A DNA stretch of 64,000 nucleotides from Aurelia coerulea (taxonomy: Eukaryota; Cnidaria; Scyphozoa; Semaeostomeae; Ulmaridae). The translations under genes were made by a program, and so were the position numbers. Numbering within the stretch: position 1 is the first letter of the stretch; each line of letters begins with the position of its first letter. The stretch is taken from contig CM076945.1 in assembly GCA_039566865.1 (NCBI GenBank), positions 4,453,501 to 4,517,500 on the forward strand. The letters are read 5' to 3'. Shown here piece by piece: positions 12,301 to 22,192 of this stretch. The notes below the pieces were generated by a model. That model did no database searches and was not told where the DNA came from. It saw only the letters and a list, made by a program, of their open reading frames with translations.

Positions 12301-15300
12301 TATAAAGCGCAATACAATACTACATTGTATACGGCCTAAACAGAACATAATTAAAAAAAATACAATTATAACAAGCTACGATAGAATATTACAGCGAGAA
12401 AAGGTTCAGACAAAAGGGAGGGTGTAGAAGGGGTTTTGACTAGCTGACTAACAGGCTGTTTTGCCCACTGACTAATGACTAATTTTGTTCAAAAGCATAG
12501 ACTAATGACTAACTATAGTCTGCAGTTTGATTTATGACTAAGCCTAATTTTCACTGCATTTAGTCAAACGTACATTTGCACAGAAGCCAGAAGTTAAGTA
12601 ATATAATCTAAACTCGTCCCCAGTCCCTTTTCTCATGCCGAAAATATGACAAAAGGCCCTAAGGACGATGGAGCAATTTACAGTATGTCCAAGGCGAGGG
12701 GAGTAACACAAAACGTCTAGGTGCTGAATGTCAAAGGAATGGGAAGATGACTAACTTTCACAACACACGAATATTCTTTTTGAAAACAGTCAGTGGCAGG
12801 GACGTAGGATAGGAAGCATCTCAGACTTGGGGGGGGGGGGGGAAACTTCAAGGGCACTTTTTCATCAGACTAAAGGGGTACTGAAAATAAAAGGGCACTT
12901 CTTTGTTTATTGCAAAATCTTGGGGGAGGAACGTGCCCCCAATGCCCCTCACCCAGGGGGGTACTCAGTTATATTTAGGATAGGGGTGCTCAGGCTGAGG
13001 TACAATGCATCAACCCAAAAAAATAATTTCTACCTTGAAAATAGACCCAAAAAATAATTTTTCCTTTCTTTTTCCCAATTTTTTTTCCTTTTTTCACATT
13101 TGAGACCCAAAAAAGTAAGCCAGAATTTCAGGAACCCAAAGAAATAACTGTACAAATGGTTGACCCAAAAAATTAATCCTTGCCAAAATTTTAGACCCAA
13201 AAAAGTAACCTGAGCACCCCTATCCTGAATAAACCAGAGTACACCTCCTGGGGCCGCTCACCAGTTCCTACGTCTCTGATCAGTATGGTAAGCTGAAATT
13301 TGTCCATTCTTTTTCTTTCCTTCAACATCAATATCTCAAGAATGGGGTCAGAAAATGGTTGCATCAAATGTCAATTTCTTGTTCCCTCTTTTTCCTCAAT
13401 TCAGGACGGCACTTCTACCCTGACCGTTCATTATTTTGTGATACCCATGGTTGCACCTCTCGGTCAAGCAAGGGACAAAAAACGACCTAATCGTGTAATA
13501 CAGTAGTCAGCAACCTGGTTCTATCTTGACGTTTTGGCCTGAGGAAAAAGTGTATTTTATCACACACAATTGCAATACAATTTTGGCACTGTCTTGGGAC
13601 AAAAGTGATGGAATATTTTGGGAGAATAACTGGTCTTCCTGACAAAGAAATAAGCATCCCAATTGTGAGGTGCATATATTTGACTGCATGCAATACTATT
13701 CCGAGTGCATAACATGATCAAGTATGTGCCGCCCATATGGGTGGGTTTTTGGCCCAAAATTCTCCAAACAAGGGTCCTTTTTCGGCAGATTTTCCATAAA
13801 CATGGGTGGGGTTTCGCTCGAATTCGCAAACATTGTTAAAAAATAGGCAGTTTTGCGCCAAAATTCATCATAAAAGTGGGTACCATGGCAAGTTTCGGTA
13901 ATTGGAAGAGGGTATCTCTCTGAAAACCGGGCGGCAGACCCCCGTCCATCCACAAGTCATGTACCCTCCCCCCGGGAATACAATGTCACTTTTTTACGTT
14001 GTTTTCAGGGATCTACAACTGTATGATGCTGGTGTCAGCAAGGAAGCCTGGCCTTGAGATACATAGGCCACTTCTGTCATGTTCTAATCGAAAAAGGGGA
14101 CAGATGAGGTGTTTGTGTATAACAGTTTCACCTCCAGCTTGGCATTCAAATTGATGCACCCACGAAATTGGAGTAAACGCAAAAGAAATTTTGATTGATT
14201 TTTCATTCAGACATAGGTAATTAGTGCAATTCATCATACACTTTTGCATAGAAGAGCCCATAACAGAAATTTTACTTACAAAGGAAACTTTGACTAATTG
14301 GAGCCAAATGTCTTGACTAGTGACTAACTGAGAGCTTTACTGCTTGACTAGTGACTAGCGGTACCCCCCTTTCTACACCCTCAAAAGGGGCAGTCCTCGG
14401 TATCCTCAACAAGTACTAATGCAGACCTCAAGCTGCCTCTCCTAAAAATTGCCAGTGGTCAACGGTGCTTTGCTTATAGAGGAGCACTATTACGGAATAA
14501 CCTTAGCGATGATGTCAAGACGGCACTAGCCTACGCGTAGACCCATTATCCCAAAGGATTATCCCAAAGGATAATGGGCCTACGCGTAGGCTAGACGGCA
14601 TCCGCCTTAAATCGATTCAAAGCTGCACATAAAATCATCCAGAAATCTTTTCGTTAAACTCCTTATTTACACACCATTTTTTATCTTTATCCCTACAAGT
14701 AAATTCTTTTTATTGGAAAGACTTAGTTCCTTGTTATTTAACAGGGCAGTTAGGGTGTCAGCATTGAACTGTATACTTAATCCTGTTTAAAGAATATAAA
14801 ATGAAATGAAAATGAAGAATATTTTTAGAATCTTTTCAGCTAGAATTTTCTCGTTCCGTTTGCTAAATTGACCAGGCAGATAGACTTGCCCAAAGTCTAT
14901 CTCTTCAGTCCGTCTTACCGTTACTTTTAACCCTATAGTGGTTGGGCTATCTGACACGTCCTATTTTGGTTGGGGGGGGGCAAAAAAGCCCCCCTACCTA
15001 ACTCTTGACTGGAAATAGATAGAGCAACCAGATGTTGTGTATTTTACGAAAATATAAAGAGTAACCTAAAATTAGCCGTCATTATTGCTTGCGTCAGCAT
15101 TTTTCTTTGTGTGGTCAAGAAAAGTGGCAAAATCGGTCAAAATCAGGAAAAATGCGATAAAATTTAATTTGGAGCACAATTTCCATCCAAACATGACAAT
15201 TATGATAGAACACATCAAATAGCACAACCCTGCAAAACATCTTTGCAAAATTTTGCAATTTTGCTACTTTTTTCACGAAAATTAACATTTGAGAAATGGC

Positions 15301-18300
15301 GATTTTGACAGAGTCAGTTCCAGAAAATTGTCTCCCTCCCCCTCATTTGTCAAAATATTTTTATGAAACTTCTTCAGTCATTGCACAATAAGTATAAGCA
15401 AAAAGTCAGAAAGTTAAGTCAGAAAGTTTCAGGGTCATAATTGTTATCCTGACAGAGTTATAACAAAAAGTCTACTCGGGGGGGGGGCAAATTTGCCCCC
15501 TCCCCAACCAAAATAGGGTTAAGACAGTTCCTGGATAAGCCATTTCCTGGATCAGCCATTCCAACATTCCGTGAATCCAACACCCTGACCCTAACCCTAA
15601 CCCTAACCCTAACCCTAGGCTCCAAGCAACATTTTTTGCAGTCAAAACTTGATATTAACAAATGCAATGCCGCTCGAACAATGATCTACCGACTCTTCTT
15701 CTAGAAATAAAATCTTAGAGCTTCTTAACCCTATTTTAACCGGGTAAAAAAAAGTGATTTTCTACCGGGGGGCCTTTTTCGCCCCCCTGTTTTTCTCCGC
15801 AAGTATAACAGCTATGACAATGAAACTTGCACTGTGTCATAATTGAACATAGGAGAATCTAAAAATAGCACCAATCAATCAATAGTCACGTGATTGGTTG
15901 CTAGGCAACCAAAAACAATGCAAATTTTGTGAAAATCGAGCTATTTGCAGAAAAGGGCCCATCAGTAGCAAATAGCGAGATAAAATTGGCAAAAACCATC
16001 CAAATACCTGCTTGATATAATCAATTTGTAGTTTCATATGGTTTCATACGGATAGTTGTGGTTTCTAATAAATTAGCTAATTAAATAATGAAAATTTGAT
16101 TCAATGCAAAATTGCTAGCTCAATAATTATGATTTAAAACCATTAGTTTCGCATATTATTGATGAAATCAAGTACCTTCGTCGATATTTGAGGTAATTCC
16201 ATCAGTTTTGCATGAAAAATTACTCATTCATTAGGAATATGACGTCATAAAGATTGATGACGTCATAGAAATAATAAACTGCTGATGTCAGCAAATATGA
16301 ATAAATTATATATCAAACGAAAGTACTCATCGGGACGAATCAAATGGTATATATATTGTTGAGAGTTAGCAACAAAGGAAGAAATTAGAGCCGTTTTTAA
16401 GAATTTCTTTGTGACCACTCTCCAAATATGGGCATGTGGTGGTCACGTGGTCAAACAATAGGTATTGAAATTTCTATTTTCTGATTTCCAACTAAATTTT
16501 AGGAAAAGTCGAGGAGTTTCAGCATTGTAGGTGACATGGTTTGGGAGCTATTAAAAAAATTCCGATAGGGGGGGCGAAAAACGCCCCCCCGGTTAAAATA
16601 GGGTTAATTGTTCTTGAACGTAGCACTAGAGTTTCTTACATTTTTGGTCATCGTAGTACTAATTTCTTATAAACCAGTTTCTTATAAAAATATGTGTAGG
16701 TCTGCTGCATGAGCGCATAATTTATTGCCTTATCCTCATCAAGCTCTAGAAAACAGGTTGCAATCCTAGCCTATTGTTTATTTTTCAAAGATTGAGTATC
16801 TAAGTTTCTTACATGTTGGCTTCTTAAATGCAGGTAGCTACTGTGCAATTTTGTTAAAAGAGCAATGGAATAAGACCTGGTCGGCAAAAGTTTGTTGACA
16901 CCCATTTCAAGTCAATAAAAAACACGTAATTTTTTTATAACAAACTGCCCATAAGAAACTCAACTCTCAGATCGCCAAAAAATAAGAAACTCCATTAATG
17001 GGAAAATATGAGTTAAGAAACTATTCCCTTTGATAAAGAAATTCCTTGACATGTTTTAATTCACTTTCACTTTGTTTCCTGTATCCCCTGTATCATATTA
17101 TTCGTAAGGTACTTTAGTAATGTCTAAATTTTGGAAAGGCTTCAAAACCTTGTTTTTAAAATGTTTTTTTCTATTTAAATATTAAATTTTACAAGATACT
17201 TTACATTCTACTATACCTAATTCTAATTACTATACGACACTACAGGCAGGGGTGCACATTAGGGGGGGGGTGTGGGGGGGGGGGGGGTGAGACACCCCCC
17301 CCCCAATAATTTCTCAGTCGGTCCAAAAATTTTCTCAAAAGTCGGTCCACGACAAAATTGGATGGACCGACTTCGTGGACCGACTTTTTCATGGGCCGAC
17401 CAACCACGACAAAGCTCGACAGGTCCACGATAGTTTGAATCAAAATCAAAGTTGGTCCGATTTTAAATGTTTTGAGCAAAGGTCGACCCATAACGACAGT
17501 ATTCACAAGAAATGCATGACAATGACTGGGAGAGTCGCTCTAAGCCAAAGCAGGGGATGGTATTTAAAAAAATTTCTTAGGTGCATTGCAAGATTGTCCA
17601 GGCTTCCATTTTTAGGGGCAAGCAATCATTGGTTCGTAAAAAGCGGTCTATCACAAAATGAAAGGTGTTTGCTGTGTAAAGGCAAGCATGATATTGGGAG
17701 ATGCATTCTAAGCCAAAGTAAGGGATCTGTCTTCAAAAATTTTCCTTGTGCGCTGATTTATAGCATAACTGTCACAAACGATCAAGGTTTCCTTGTTGCT
17801 AAAGGCAAGCATGATATTGGGAGATGCATTCTAAGCCAAAGTAAGGGATCTTTTTTCAAAAATTTTCCTCGTGCGTTGATTTATAGCATAATTGTCACAA
17901 AACGATCAAGTTTTCCTTGTCACTAAAGGCAAGCATGATATTGGGAGATGCATTCTAAGCCAAAGTAAGGGATCTGTCTTCAAAAATTTTCCTCGTGCGC
18001 TGATTTATAGCATAATTGTCACAAAACGATCAAGTTTTCCTTGTCACTAAAGGCAAGCATGATATTGGGAGATGCATTCTAAGCCAAAGTAAGGGATCTG
18101 TCTTCAAAAATTTTCCTTGTGCGCTGATTTATAGCATAACTGTCACAAACGATCAAGGTTTCCTTGTGGCTAAAGGCAAGCATGATATTGGGAGATGCAT
18201 TCTAAGCCAAAGTAAAAGATCTTTCTTCAAAAATGTTTTTTGTGCGCTGATTTATAGCATAAGGGTCACAAAATGATAAAGGTTTCCTTGTCGCTAAAGG

Positions 18301-19308
18301 CAAGCATGATATTGGGAGATGCATTCTAAGCCAAAGTAAGGGATCTGTCTTTCGAAAATTTTCCTTGTGCGCTGATTTATAGCATAACTGTCACAAACGA
18401 TCAAGGTTTCCTTGTCGCTAAAGGCAAGTATGATATTGGGAGATGCATTCTAAACCAAAGTAAAGGCGTGGCCCCAAAAATTTTGCTAGGGGCATCCTCG
18501 TTCAATACCCCCACTTATACCCTGGCCACACCACTGCTTGCTATACTTTCAGTCGGTCCGAAAAAATTTAGTCGGTCCAAAGCATGTTGACACCCCCCCC
18601 CAAACAAAATTTGAATGTGCGCCTCTGACTACAGGTACGATACACATGGGGAGCGAAAAGACTATGACTACTCCATGGCCAATATCTAAAAACACGAAAC
18701 GTTAAACCATATACAATCATACTACGAACATTTATAAATTAAAGGATACTATACTAGATTCAGTTTCTAACCAGATGTTAGGTCAGTGTTGCGATGAATT
18801 TGTTGATGCAACGAGTGGAACTCATTTGATGTAGATTTAGGTAAGTAAAATGCCTGACCATCTGATGTGAAACAGAATTTACATGGAATAGAAGCACTAA
18901 CGATACGGGACTTGACGATTGCCTGCGATTGCTCAGTACATGGCTGAATTCTCAATAGATCTTAATCAAACCGACCAGTTTCGTGGATGAAAATGTTTAC
19001 GAGGGCACAGGCAGTGAACACGAAGGTTCTTATGGAACCTCTAAGAAACTCGTAAGAAACTCTGCGTACTGAAAATCTGATAATTTTAAGAGACTTTCAA
19101 AACTGGCCCAAGTGCTTAATTTCTTATAAAAAATGCAGGAAGTCGATTTTGTCTATCTTTGTGGTCTTACCAAAGCGGCACAGCGACCAGATGACCAAAC
19201 TGAGCCACCATTACAAAAACCAGAAGCACATTGGGAATTCCTTTTGCATCCATTTGTGAAACCAAAGCAAAGTGCCAGCAATAATGATATCATTGAAAAG
19301 GCAATCAT
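6253..19308 (-). CDS. Secreted, probably GPI-anchored cysteine-rich repeat protein (gene model, exons 1-4)
   Basis: Proposed exons: 19171-19308, 9939-11546, 7527-8088 and 6253-6353. All junctions have GT/AG sites and compatible phases (0, 0, 1), giving 802 residues. Order: signal peptide; four ~62-residue units with up to ten cysteines (CSTNDNCxSGWC, GCxGRC, ADxQxCL, NSCxSxQCTCGxCG); a Cys-rich linker (about residues 220-300); a long hydrophilic, probably beta-rich region with alternating Val/Ala/Lys that I cannot assign; and a C-terminus QHSNGIIK followed by ~18 hydrophobic residues, typical of a GPI-attachment signal. The protein should sit outside the cell. A two-exon paralogue lies at 39480-41565. 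Exon 1 is separated by 7.6 kb of transposon-rich intron and exists in two copies, so which 5' exon is used is uncertain. Function unknown; an extracellular-matrix or adhesive role is only a guess. Confidence 0.72.
6521..6832. mobile_element. G-run-ended MITE ('tgcgacagggtgtcc' type)
   Basis: It starts CCCGCGGGGGAGGGGTACTC and ends in a GTACCCC run. Near-identical 8-mers flank it: GCAATTGA at 6513-6520 and ACAATTGA at 6833-6840. The body repeats a degenerate phrase around 'atgcgacagggtgtccttttc'. The GGGATGTGCC core is shared with related elements elsewhere in the window. Confidence 0.7.
6858..6950. mobile_element. Fragment of CACTCATTTTTTTATAAG MITE family
   Basis: Begins CACTCATTTTTTTATAAGAA, matching the end of the complete element at 9238-9622. 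The other end is not seen. Confidence 0.5.
7129..7464. mobile_element. Foldback element in intron 3 of the Cys-rich gene
   Basis: The ends pair as CCTTATATACACC with GTCTAAGTGC on the left, and GCACTTAGAC with CTTATATGG on the right. The interior repeats 'ccccggtga'. No clean target duplication is seen. Confidence 0.5.
7527..8088 (-). CDS. Cys-rich GPI protein, exon 3
   Basis: The acceptor is the AG at 8090-8089 and the exon opens VTVAVNGIPLKMMMAARL. The donor GTGAGT begins at 7526, after CEQLKG is begun. The 562-nt exon carries 187 codons plus one base. It continues the unassigned beta-like region and has about twelve cysteines, including VCKLPKVRIANC and CGAPGSTKKC, and a Gly-rich GKLEGGGGGKG stretch. 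Open frame beyond 7527 is intron. Confidence 0.75.
8194..8425. mobile_element. Foldback element in intron 2
   Basis: Inverted ends CCCCAGGAAATTGTATAACC at 8194 and their complement finishing at 8425 are followed inward by a second matching block (GGAGGAG..TTAT). Non-coding. Confidence 0.6.
9238..9622. mobile_element. TA-flanked (mariner-like) MITE, complete
   Basis: Terminal repeats CACTCATTTTTTTATAAGAA and its complement, with TA at 9236-9237 and 9623-9624. The interior repeats GTTTCTTA motifs. Related fragments are seen at 6858, around 16630-16690, near 16920 and near 19120. Confidence 0.7.
9640..9905. mobile_element. TTAA-flanked MITE beside exon 2
   Basis: Inverted ends AGAGCCATTGACACCCAGG and CCTGGGTGACAATGGCTCT lie between TTAA at 9636-9639 and TTAA at 9906-9909. 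The element ends 33 bp from the donor side of the Cys-rich gene's exon 2. Confidence 0.75.
9939..11546 (-). CDS. Cys-rich GPI protein, exon 2 (repeat exon)
   Basis: The acceptor AG is at 11548-11547 (TTTTTCAG/GTTGCTGATGG) and the donor GTTAGT starts at 9938. The 1608-nt exon is an exact 536 codons. It opens with the second half of a repeat (VADGGACLQ...CVSKQCTC), then has three full units beginning CSTNDNC at ~62-residue spacing. The last unit diverges (KRKHDDYETCPL) and leads to a Cys-dense linker with CKQCPANCPDGC. From there it is a long Lys/Val-rich region with few cysteines apart from CIGKKCSICG. The paralogue at 41005 starts with the same bases at the same splice phase, confirming the acceptor. 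Confidence 0.85.
11711..11866. mobile_element. Palindromic micro-MITE, TAGCCT family, copy 1
   Basis: A 156-bp near-perfect palindrome that begins TAGCCTGCGCACAGAC and ends with its complement. It is flanked by an exact 8-bp duplication, CAAAAAAC, at 11703-11710 and 11867-11874. Confidence 0.88.
12009..12230 (-). CDS. Possible alternative first exon with signal peptide
   Basis: The ATG at 12230 opens MRENFF followed by a 14-residue hydrophobic core, a good signal-peptide shape. The frame stays open for 74 codons and ends SCK exactly at a GTAATT donor (12008), phase 0. That phase would splice directly to the acceptor at 11546. It has no similarity to the Cys-rich first exons. It could be an alternative 5' exon, a separate gene's exon, or chance. 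Confidence 0.3.
12797..13278. mobile_element. hAT-like element with CAGGGACGTAGGA ends, carrying a nested insertion
   Basis: The ends CAGGGACGTAGGA and CCTACGTCTCTG match the complete copy at 20324-20490, including a 'gtgcccc' body. Its flanks are too diverged to show a clear duplication. A G-run-ended element (12953-13253) sits inside it. Confidence 0.7.
12953..13253. mobile_element. G-run-ended MITE ('acccaaaaaaataat' type), nested
   Basis: Starts CCAGGGGGGTACTC and ends CTCCTGGGG. Flanking 8-mers are CCCCTCAC and CCGCTCAC (7 of 8). Inner arms 'ggataggggtgctcaggc' and its complement surround repeats of 'gacccaaaaaataa'. Confidence 0.7.
13700..13976. mobile_element. G-run-ended MITE ('tatgtgccgcccatatggg' type)
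   Basis: The right end is CCCTCCCCCCGGG; the left end is decayed (TCCGAGTG). Flanking 8-mers AATACTAT (13692) and AATACAAT (13977) differ at one base. A truncated sister copy lies at 49935-50175. Confidence 0.65.
14390..14815 (+). pseudogene. LINE 3' fragment (RT C-terminus plus tail), interrupted by a micro-MITE
   Basis: The frame STNADLKLPLLK, then GQRCFAYRGALLRNNL, closely parallels the C-terminus of the LINE at 24748. After removal of 14527-14593 plus one duplication the frame resumes as KTASALNRFKAAHKII and stops. The 3' tail has AAATG-type repeats near 14795-14812. CR1/L2-like, 5'-truncated. Confidence 0.75.
14527..14593. mobile_element. Palindromic micro-MITE, TAGCCT family, copy 2
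   Basis: A 67-bp palindrome, TAGCCTACGCGTAG to CTACGCGTAGGCTA. It is flanked by GACGGCAC (14519-14526) and GACGGCAT (14594-14601), 7 of 8 identical. It sits inside the coding frame of the surrounding LINE fragment. Confidence 0.85.
14931..15518. mobile_element. TTAA-flanked 'CCCTATTTTGG' element, copy 1
   Basis: TTAA at 14927-14930 and 15519-15522. The right terminus reads CCCCAACCAAAATAGGG and is mirrored near the left end (CCTATTTTGGTTGGGG). Non-coding, probably a piggyBac-type MITE. Related to 34170-34391. Confidence 0.7.
15583..15618. repeat. Interstitial telomere-type repeat
   Basis: Six hexamers: CCCTGA, four CCCTAA and CCCTAG. CCCTAA/TTAGGG is the telomere unit of vertebrates and cnidarians. 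It lies between two TTAA elements. Confidence 0.85.
15729..16603. mobile_element. TTAA-flanked 'CCCTATTTTAACCGGG' element, copy 2 (875 bp)
   Basis: TTAA at 15725-15728 and 16604-16607. Terminal repeats are CCCTATTTTAACCGGG and its complement. The body has no ORF but carries CACGTG next to GTTGCTAGGCAAC at about 15886-15909, which is conserved in the copy at 35247. Confidence 0.85.
16608..17238. other. Intergenic/intron, repeat debris
   Basis: Scattered GTTTCTTATAA motifs of the 9238 MITE family; no complete element and no gene. It falls in the proposed intron 1 of the Cys-rich gene. Confidence 0.45.
17247..18627. mobile_element. hAT-like element containing a satellite array
   Basis: Exact 8-bp duplication ACTACAGG at 17239-17246 and 18628-18635. 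Ends CAGGGGTGCACATT and AATGTGCGCCTCTG. Just inside are G/C-runs and 'agtcggtcc' repeats in inverted arrangement. The centre is a ~123-bp tandem array (17517-18479). There is no transposase, so it moved in trans. Confidence 0.9.
17517..18479 (+). repeat. ~123-bp satellite array inside the hAT-like element
   Basis: About seven or eight units, each with 'ggcaagcatgatattggga', then 'ctaagccaaagtaaggga' and 'tttatagcataa'. Single diverged monomers occur outside, for example near 46200-46335 (inverted) and 56620-56650. Confidence 0.9.
18636..19170. other. No gene seen
   Basis: A minus-strand open stretch at 18767-18955 shows no recognisable domain. The phrase 'accgaccagtttcgtgga' near 18970 resembles sequence in the LINE fragment at 30560. 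Confidence 0.35.
19171..19308 (-). CDS. Cys-rich GPI protein, first exon copy a
   Basis: The ATG at 19308-19306 opens MIAFSMISLLLALCFGFTNG, a clear signal peptide. Then CKRNSQCASGFCNGGS and WSSGRCAAL end at donor GTAAGA (19170), phase 0. It supplies the first half of repeat unit 1, whose second half opens exon 2. Exon 1 of the paralogue at 39480 has the same structure and phase. It is the nearer of two copies to exon 2. Confidence 0.72.
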
Positions 19309-19538
19309 CTTGCAGTCGTGAAAAGTAACGCTCTTCCTTCAGTCCGTCACGAAACTTTCCGAAGAATGACAAATATTGGTCTTGTTTGATTTTTAAACTG
19401 AACAGAGCGCATCAGCGACCACATCCTTGTTCTAAGTCAAGTGCGGTTCGCAGGGCTGAGGAATTAACCCTTTGAATTTGATTGGATCTCCTCCTTCAGA
19501 CATTTTCTGAATTTCTTCATGATATATACACGGATATA

Positions 19539-19902
19539 CACGGGGGGGGGGGGGGGTTCTTCCATAGTAAAGGTACCTGGGGATGTGCCACGAGCAAGGG
19601 TATACTTTTTCAGACTTCTAGTCTAGCCAAGGGTATACCTTTGTGCAATTTTGGCCCACAACGGTCTAGCCAAGGGTATCATTTTTGACAATATTGGTCT
19701 AGTGAACGGTCATGATATCATATTTGGTACAAATTTGACAATATTGGTCCAGGAAATGGTCAAAATTGGTCTAGCCAAGGGTACCATTTTCGTAAAAATT
19801 GGTCCAGAAAATGGTCAAATTGATCTAGCCAAGGGTACCATTTTGAATATGCTCGCGGCAGACCCCTACCCAAAATTTGGCCAAGAACCCCCCCCCCCCG
19901 TG
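19539..19902. mobile_element. G-run-ended MITE ('ggtctagccaagggta' type), copy 1
   Basis: CACGGGGG...CCCCCGTG ends. The body is six or so degenerate repeats of 'ggtctagccaagggta'. Inverted homologues lie at 23673 and 42753, both with target duplications; here the flanks match only weakly. Confidence 0.75.
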
Positions 19903-20323
19903 GATTTATACCGGGTGTCTCAAACAAGTACCCCCTTTTGACTGGAGATAGTAACCAAACGATAAGAACTTTTCTTATTGTGAATGTGAACTTTCTCCTT
20001 CTCCTCCGCCTTTTTTCTCCATCCCCCCGCAGCGCCCTTTACCTTTTTCATTTTTGTGGCTCAATCGACTGATGAAAAAAAGTGAGACTTGGACAAGTCC
20101 AAGTAGACTACGGATACGAAGTTGTAATCAGTCTAGATTTTGTCTATCTTTATTAGACTGATTATATGTTCGTAGGTTATAGCTATTGATAGATTGATGG
20201 ACGCTATAACTACGACTCATGGACATACGCTTCCAGAAACGGACATGGCCTAAATCACCTGCCTTTTTTTCTCAAAACCACCGACCCTAAAACGCCGCAA
20301 AAAGTGGTTTCTTGATGTGCTAC

Positions 20324-20490
20324 CAGAGACGTAGGAGCCGGGGGGGCACTGGGGGCACGTGCCCCTCCAAGATTTTGCAATAAACAAAGAAGTGCCCTTT
20401 TTATTTTCCGGAAGTGCCCCTTTAGCTTAATGAAAAAGTGCCCTTGAAGTGTCGTGCCCCCTCAAGTTTGAGATCCTTCCTACGTCCCTG
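20324..20490. mobile_element. hAT-like MITE, CAGRGACGTAGGA ends
   Basis: Exact 8-bp duplication TGTGCTAC at 20316-20323 and 20491-20498. Ends CAGAGACGTAGGA and TCCTACGTCCCTG. 167 bp, non-coding. Confidence 0.9.
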
Positions 20491-20541
20491 TGTGCTACAC
20501 TGCAAAACAAGCTATCAGTACTTAGATGAATGTTTCTTCGA

Positions 20542-22192
20542 CAGTGGCGTCGTGGGAGCATGATTTTAGGGGGGGCCAAGGGTCAGAATTTACCGACAAA
20601 GAGACATTTTTCCGACAAAAATTAAGTAGGAATATAACGTATAAAAAGTGGCAAAATGTCTCAGAACTTTTGTCAAATAAAAGTTCCATAATAGCGAAGA
20701 ATTTTTCAAAGGGACACAGCAGTCCTGTTAAGGGGCGATTTTTGTTGGAGGTGAGGCTGTTTTCGAGACGTGATTGGTGTTGGAGGTGAGGCTGAAGCTA
20801 GATGCGCAAGGAAGGAGGAAAACTGAGGGTCCGGGGGCCTGCCCCCGGAAAAATTTTCTGTGACCACGCCCTTTAGATCGTTGCAAAACGCCCCTATTTT
20901 GAAGAATCTACTATTTATTTTTCATGGGAAATTTCGAAAAAAGGACCTCAAGAGCACTGGAAAATAGATCGTTTTCAAATTTTAGATAACAACGTGATAG
21001 CTTGATATAAATCTTCATTTCTATAAACATCCGTTTACAGAAACTGAAAGTAATCCCATCTTAGCAATCATTTCCATCTTCCTCAACAATATTCACTTGT
21101 GCAAATTCTGACGAGCAACTCATTGAAAGCTTAATGCACAAACCCACTCTCCGTCGCAGAGGCTGTTTGTTGGAAACCGAACTTTCAGAACTGCGAAGGA
21201 GCCAAAGAAGCACACAGCGCGCCTCTGCCAAAAAACCTGCGTGAATCGACATTAATTTGCGTGAATCGACATTTTAACAACACCAACAACATAGCAACAA
21301 GTGGCGAACAAGAAAAATGGCGGAAATGGAGATGACTTTGAACGACTATAAAATCAGGTAGGTACTTTGCATTCACAGTTTTCAAGGGAGCTACTTTTCA
21401 ACTGTTCATTGATTGAATAATAGTGGTTTTGTTGTTGTTTCTTTGTGCATGGCAAGCCAAGAAGAGGGGAGGGAAGGGGCTGCTGAAATGGCAGCCGGGA
21501 CGGGACTTGCTGCAATAAAAACATAGGCCTAGACTGAAGACTTCTCAGCAGTGAGACAGATTCATTGACTCCATTTCGAGAGATCGTTTTTGGCAGAGGC
21601 TGAACTCGCGCTTCGCGCTCGCTTTTTTGGCGCCCTCGCAGTTTCGAGAGCTTCAGTTGAAAGCTCGGTTTCCAAAAACAGCCTCTGCGATGGAGAGTGG
21701 CACAAACCATAAATGCATGACATTTCTCAAGTATGAAACGTGCAAAATACATTGTAAATTTATCGTTTTTAGTCACCAAAATGTAGGTAAAGCGACCGAA
21801 TTTTCCTTGGGAAAAGTCCACGAATGTTTTGACCGAAAGCATTTGTCTGAAATTTATTCGTCCGAAACTTTTTGCGCCTAATGTATCTATTTTTCTAATA
21901 GAAATCATACTTTTCTTTCGATTGAAAAAGGATGTTTTGCAGAAAAACGAACGAAGGACCTAGTTTTTGCCAAAAAACCTACTTTTTCATCAAAAACTAC
22001 GTTTTAGCGATCGAAAAAGTGATATTTCATGTACACATTTCGATTGCCATAAAGTAGCTGCGTAAGGAAAATGGATTACTTCAATTTTTTTCGATTTTTC
22101 CGACAAGAATGGAAAACTGACGAGTTTTCCGACAACATTTTCACAGGGGGGGGCCATGGCCCCCCCTGGCCCCCCCGGCCACGACGCCACTG
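20542..22192. mobile_element. hAT-like element, CAGTGGCGTCGTGG ends (1651 bp)
   Basis: Exact 8-bp duplication TTCTTCGA at 20534-20541 and 22193-22200. Terminal CAGTGGCGTCGTGG is inverted at the right end. It contains further inverted segments: 'agcctctgcg..' near 21680 against 'cgcagaggct' near 21155. No transposase frame is seen; the 184-codon minus frame at 21354-21908 is unrecognised. Confidence 0.88.

Noticed and set aside
15458..15667. Open frame with an Arg-Val repeat
   Set aside because: It is the CCCTAA telomere-type repeat translated; not a gene.
17375..18276. Long plus-strand open frames (183 and 86 codons)
   Set aside because: They run through the ~123-bp satellite array and repeat with it.
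17517..18479. CRISPR-like regular repeats
   Set aside because: Units are ~123 bp, contiguous, with no distinct spacers, and the DNA is animal nuclear; it is a satellite inside a hAT-like element.
21354..21908. 184-codon minus-strand frame inside the hAT-like element
   Set aside because: No transposase motif (no hAT dimerisation block), low-complexity basic composition; not supported as a gene.
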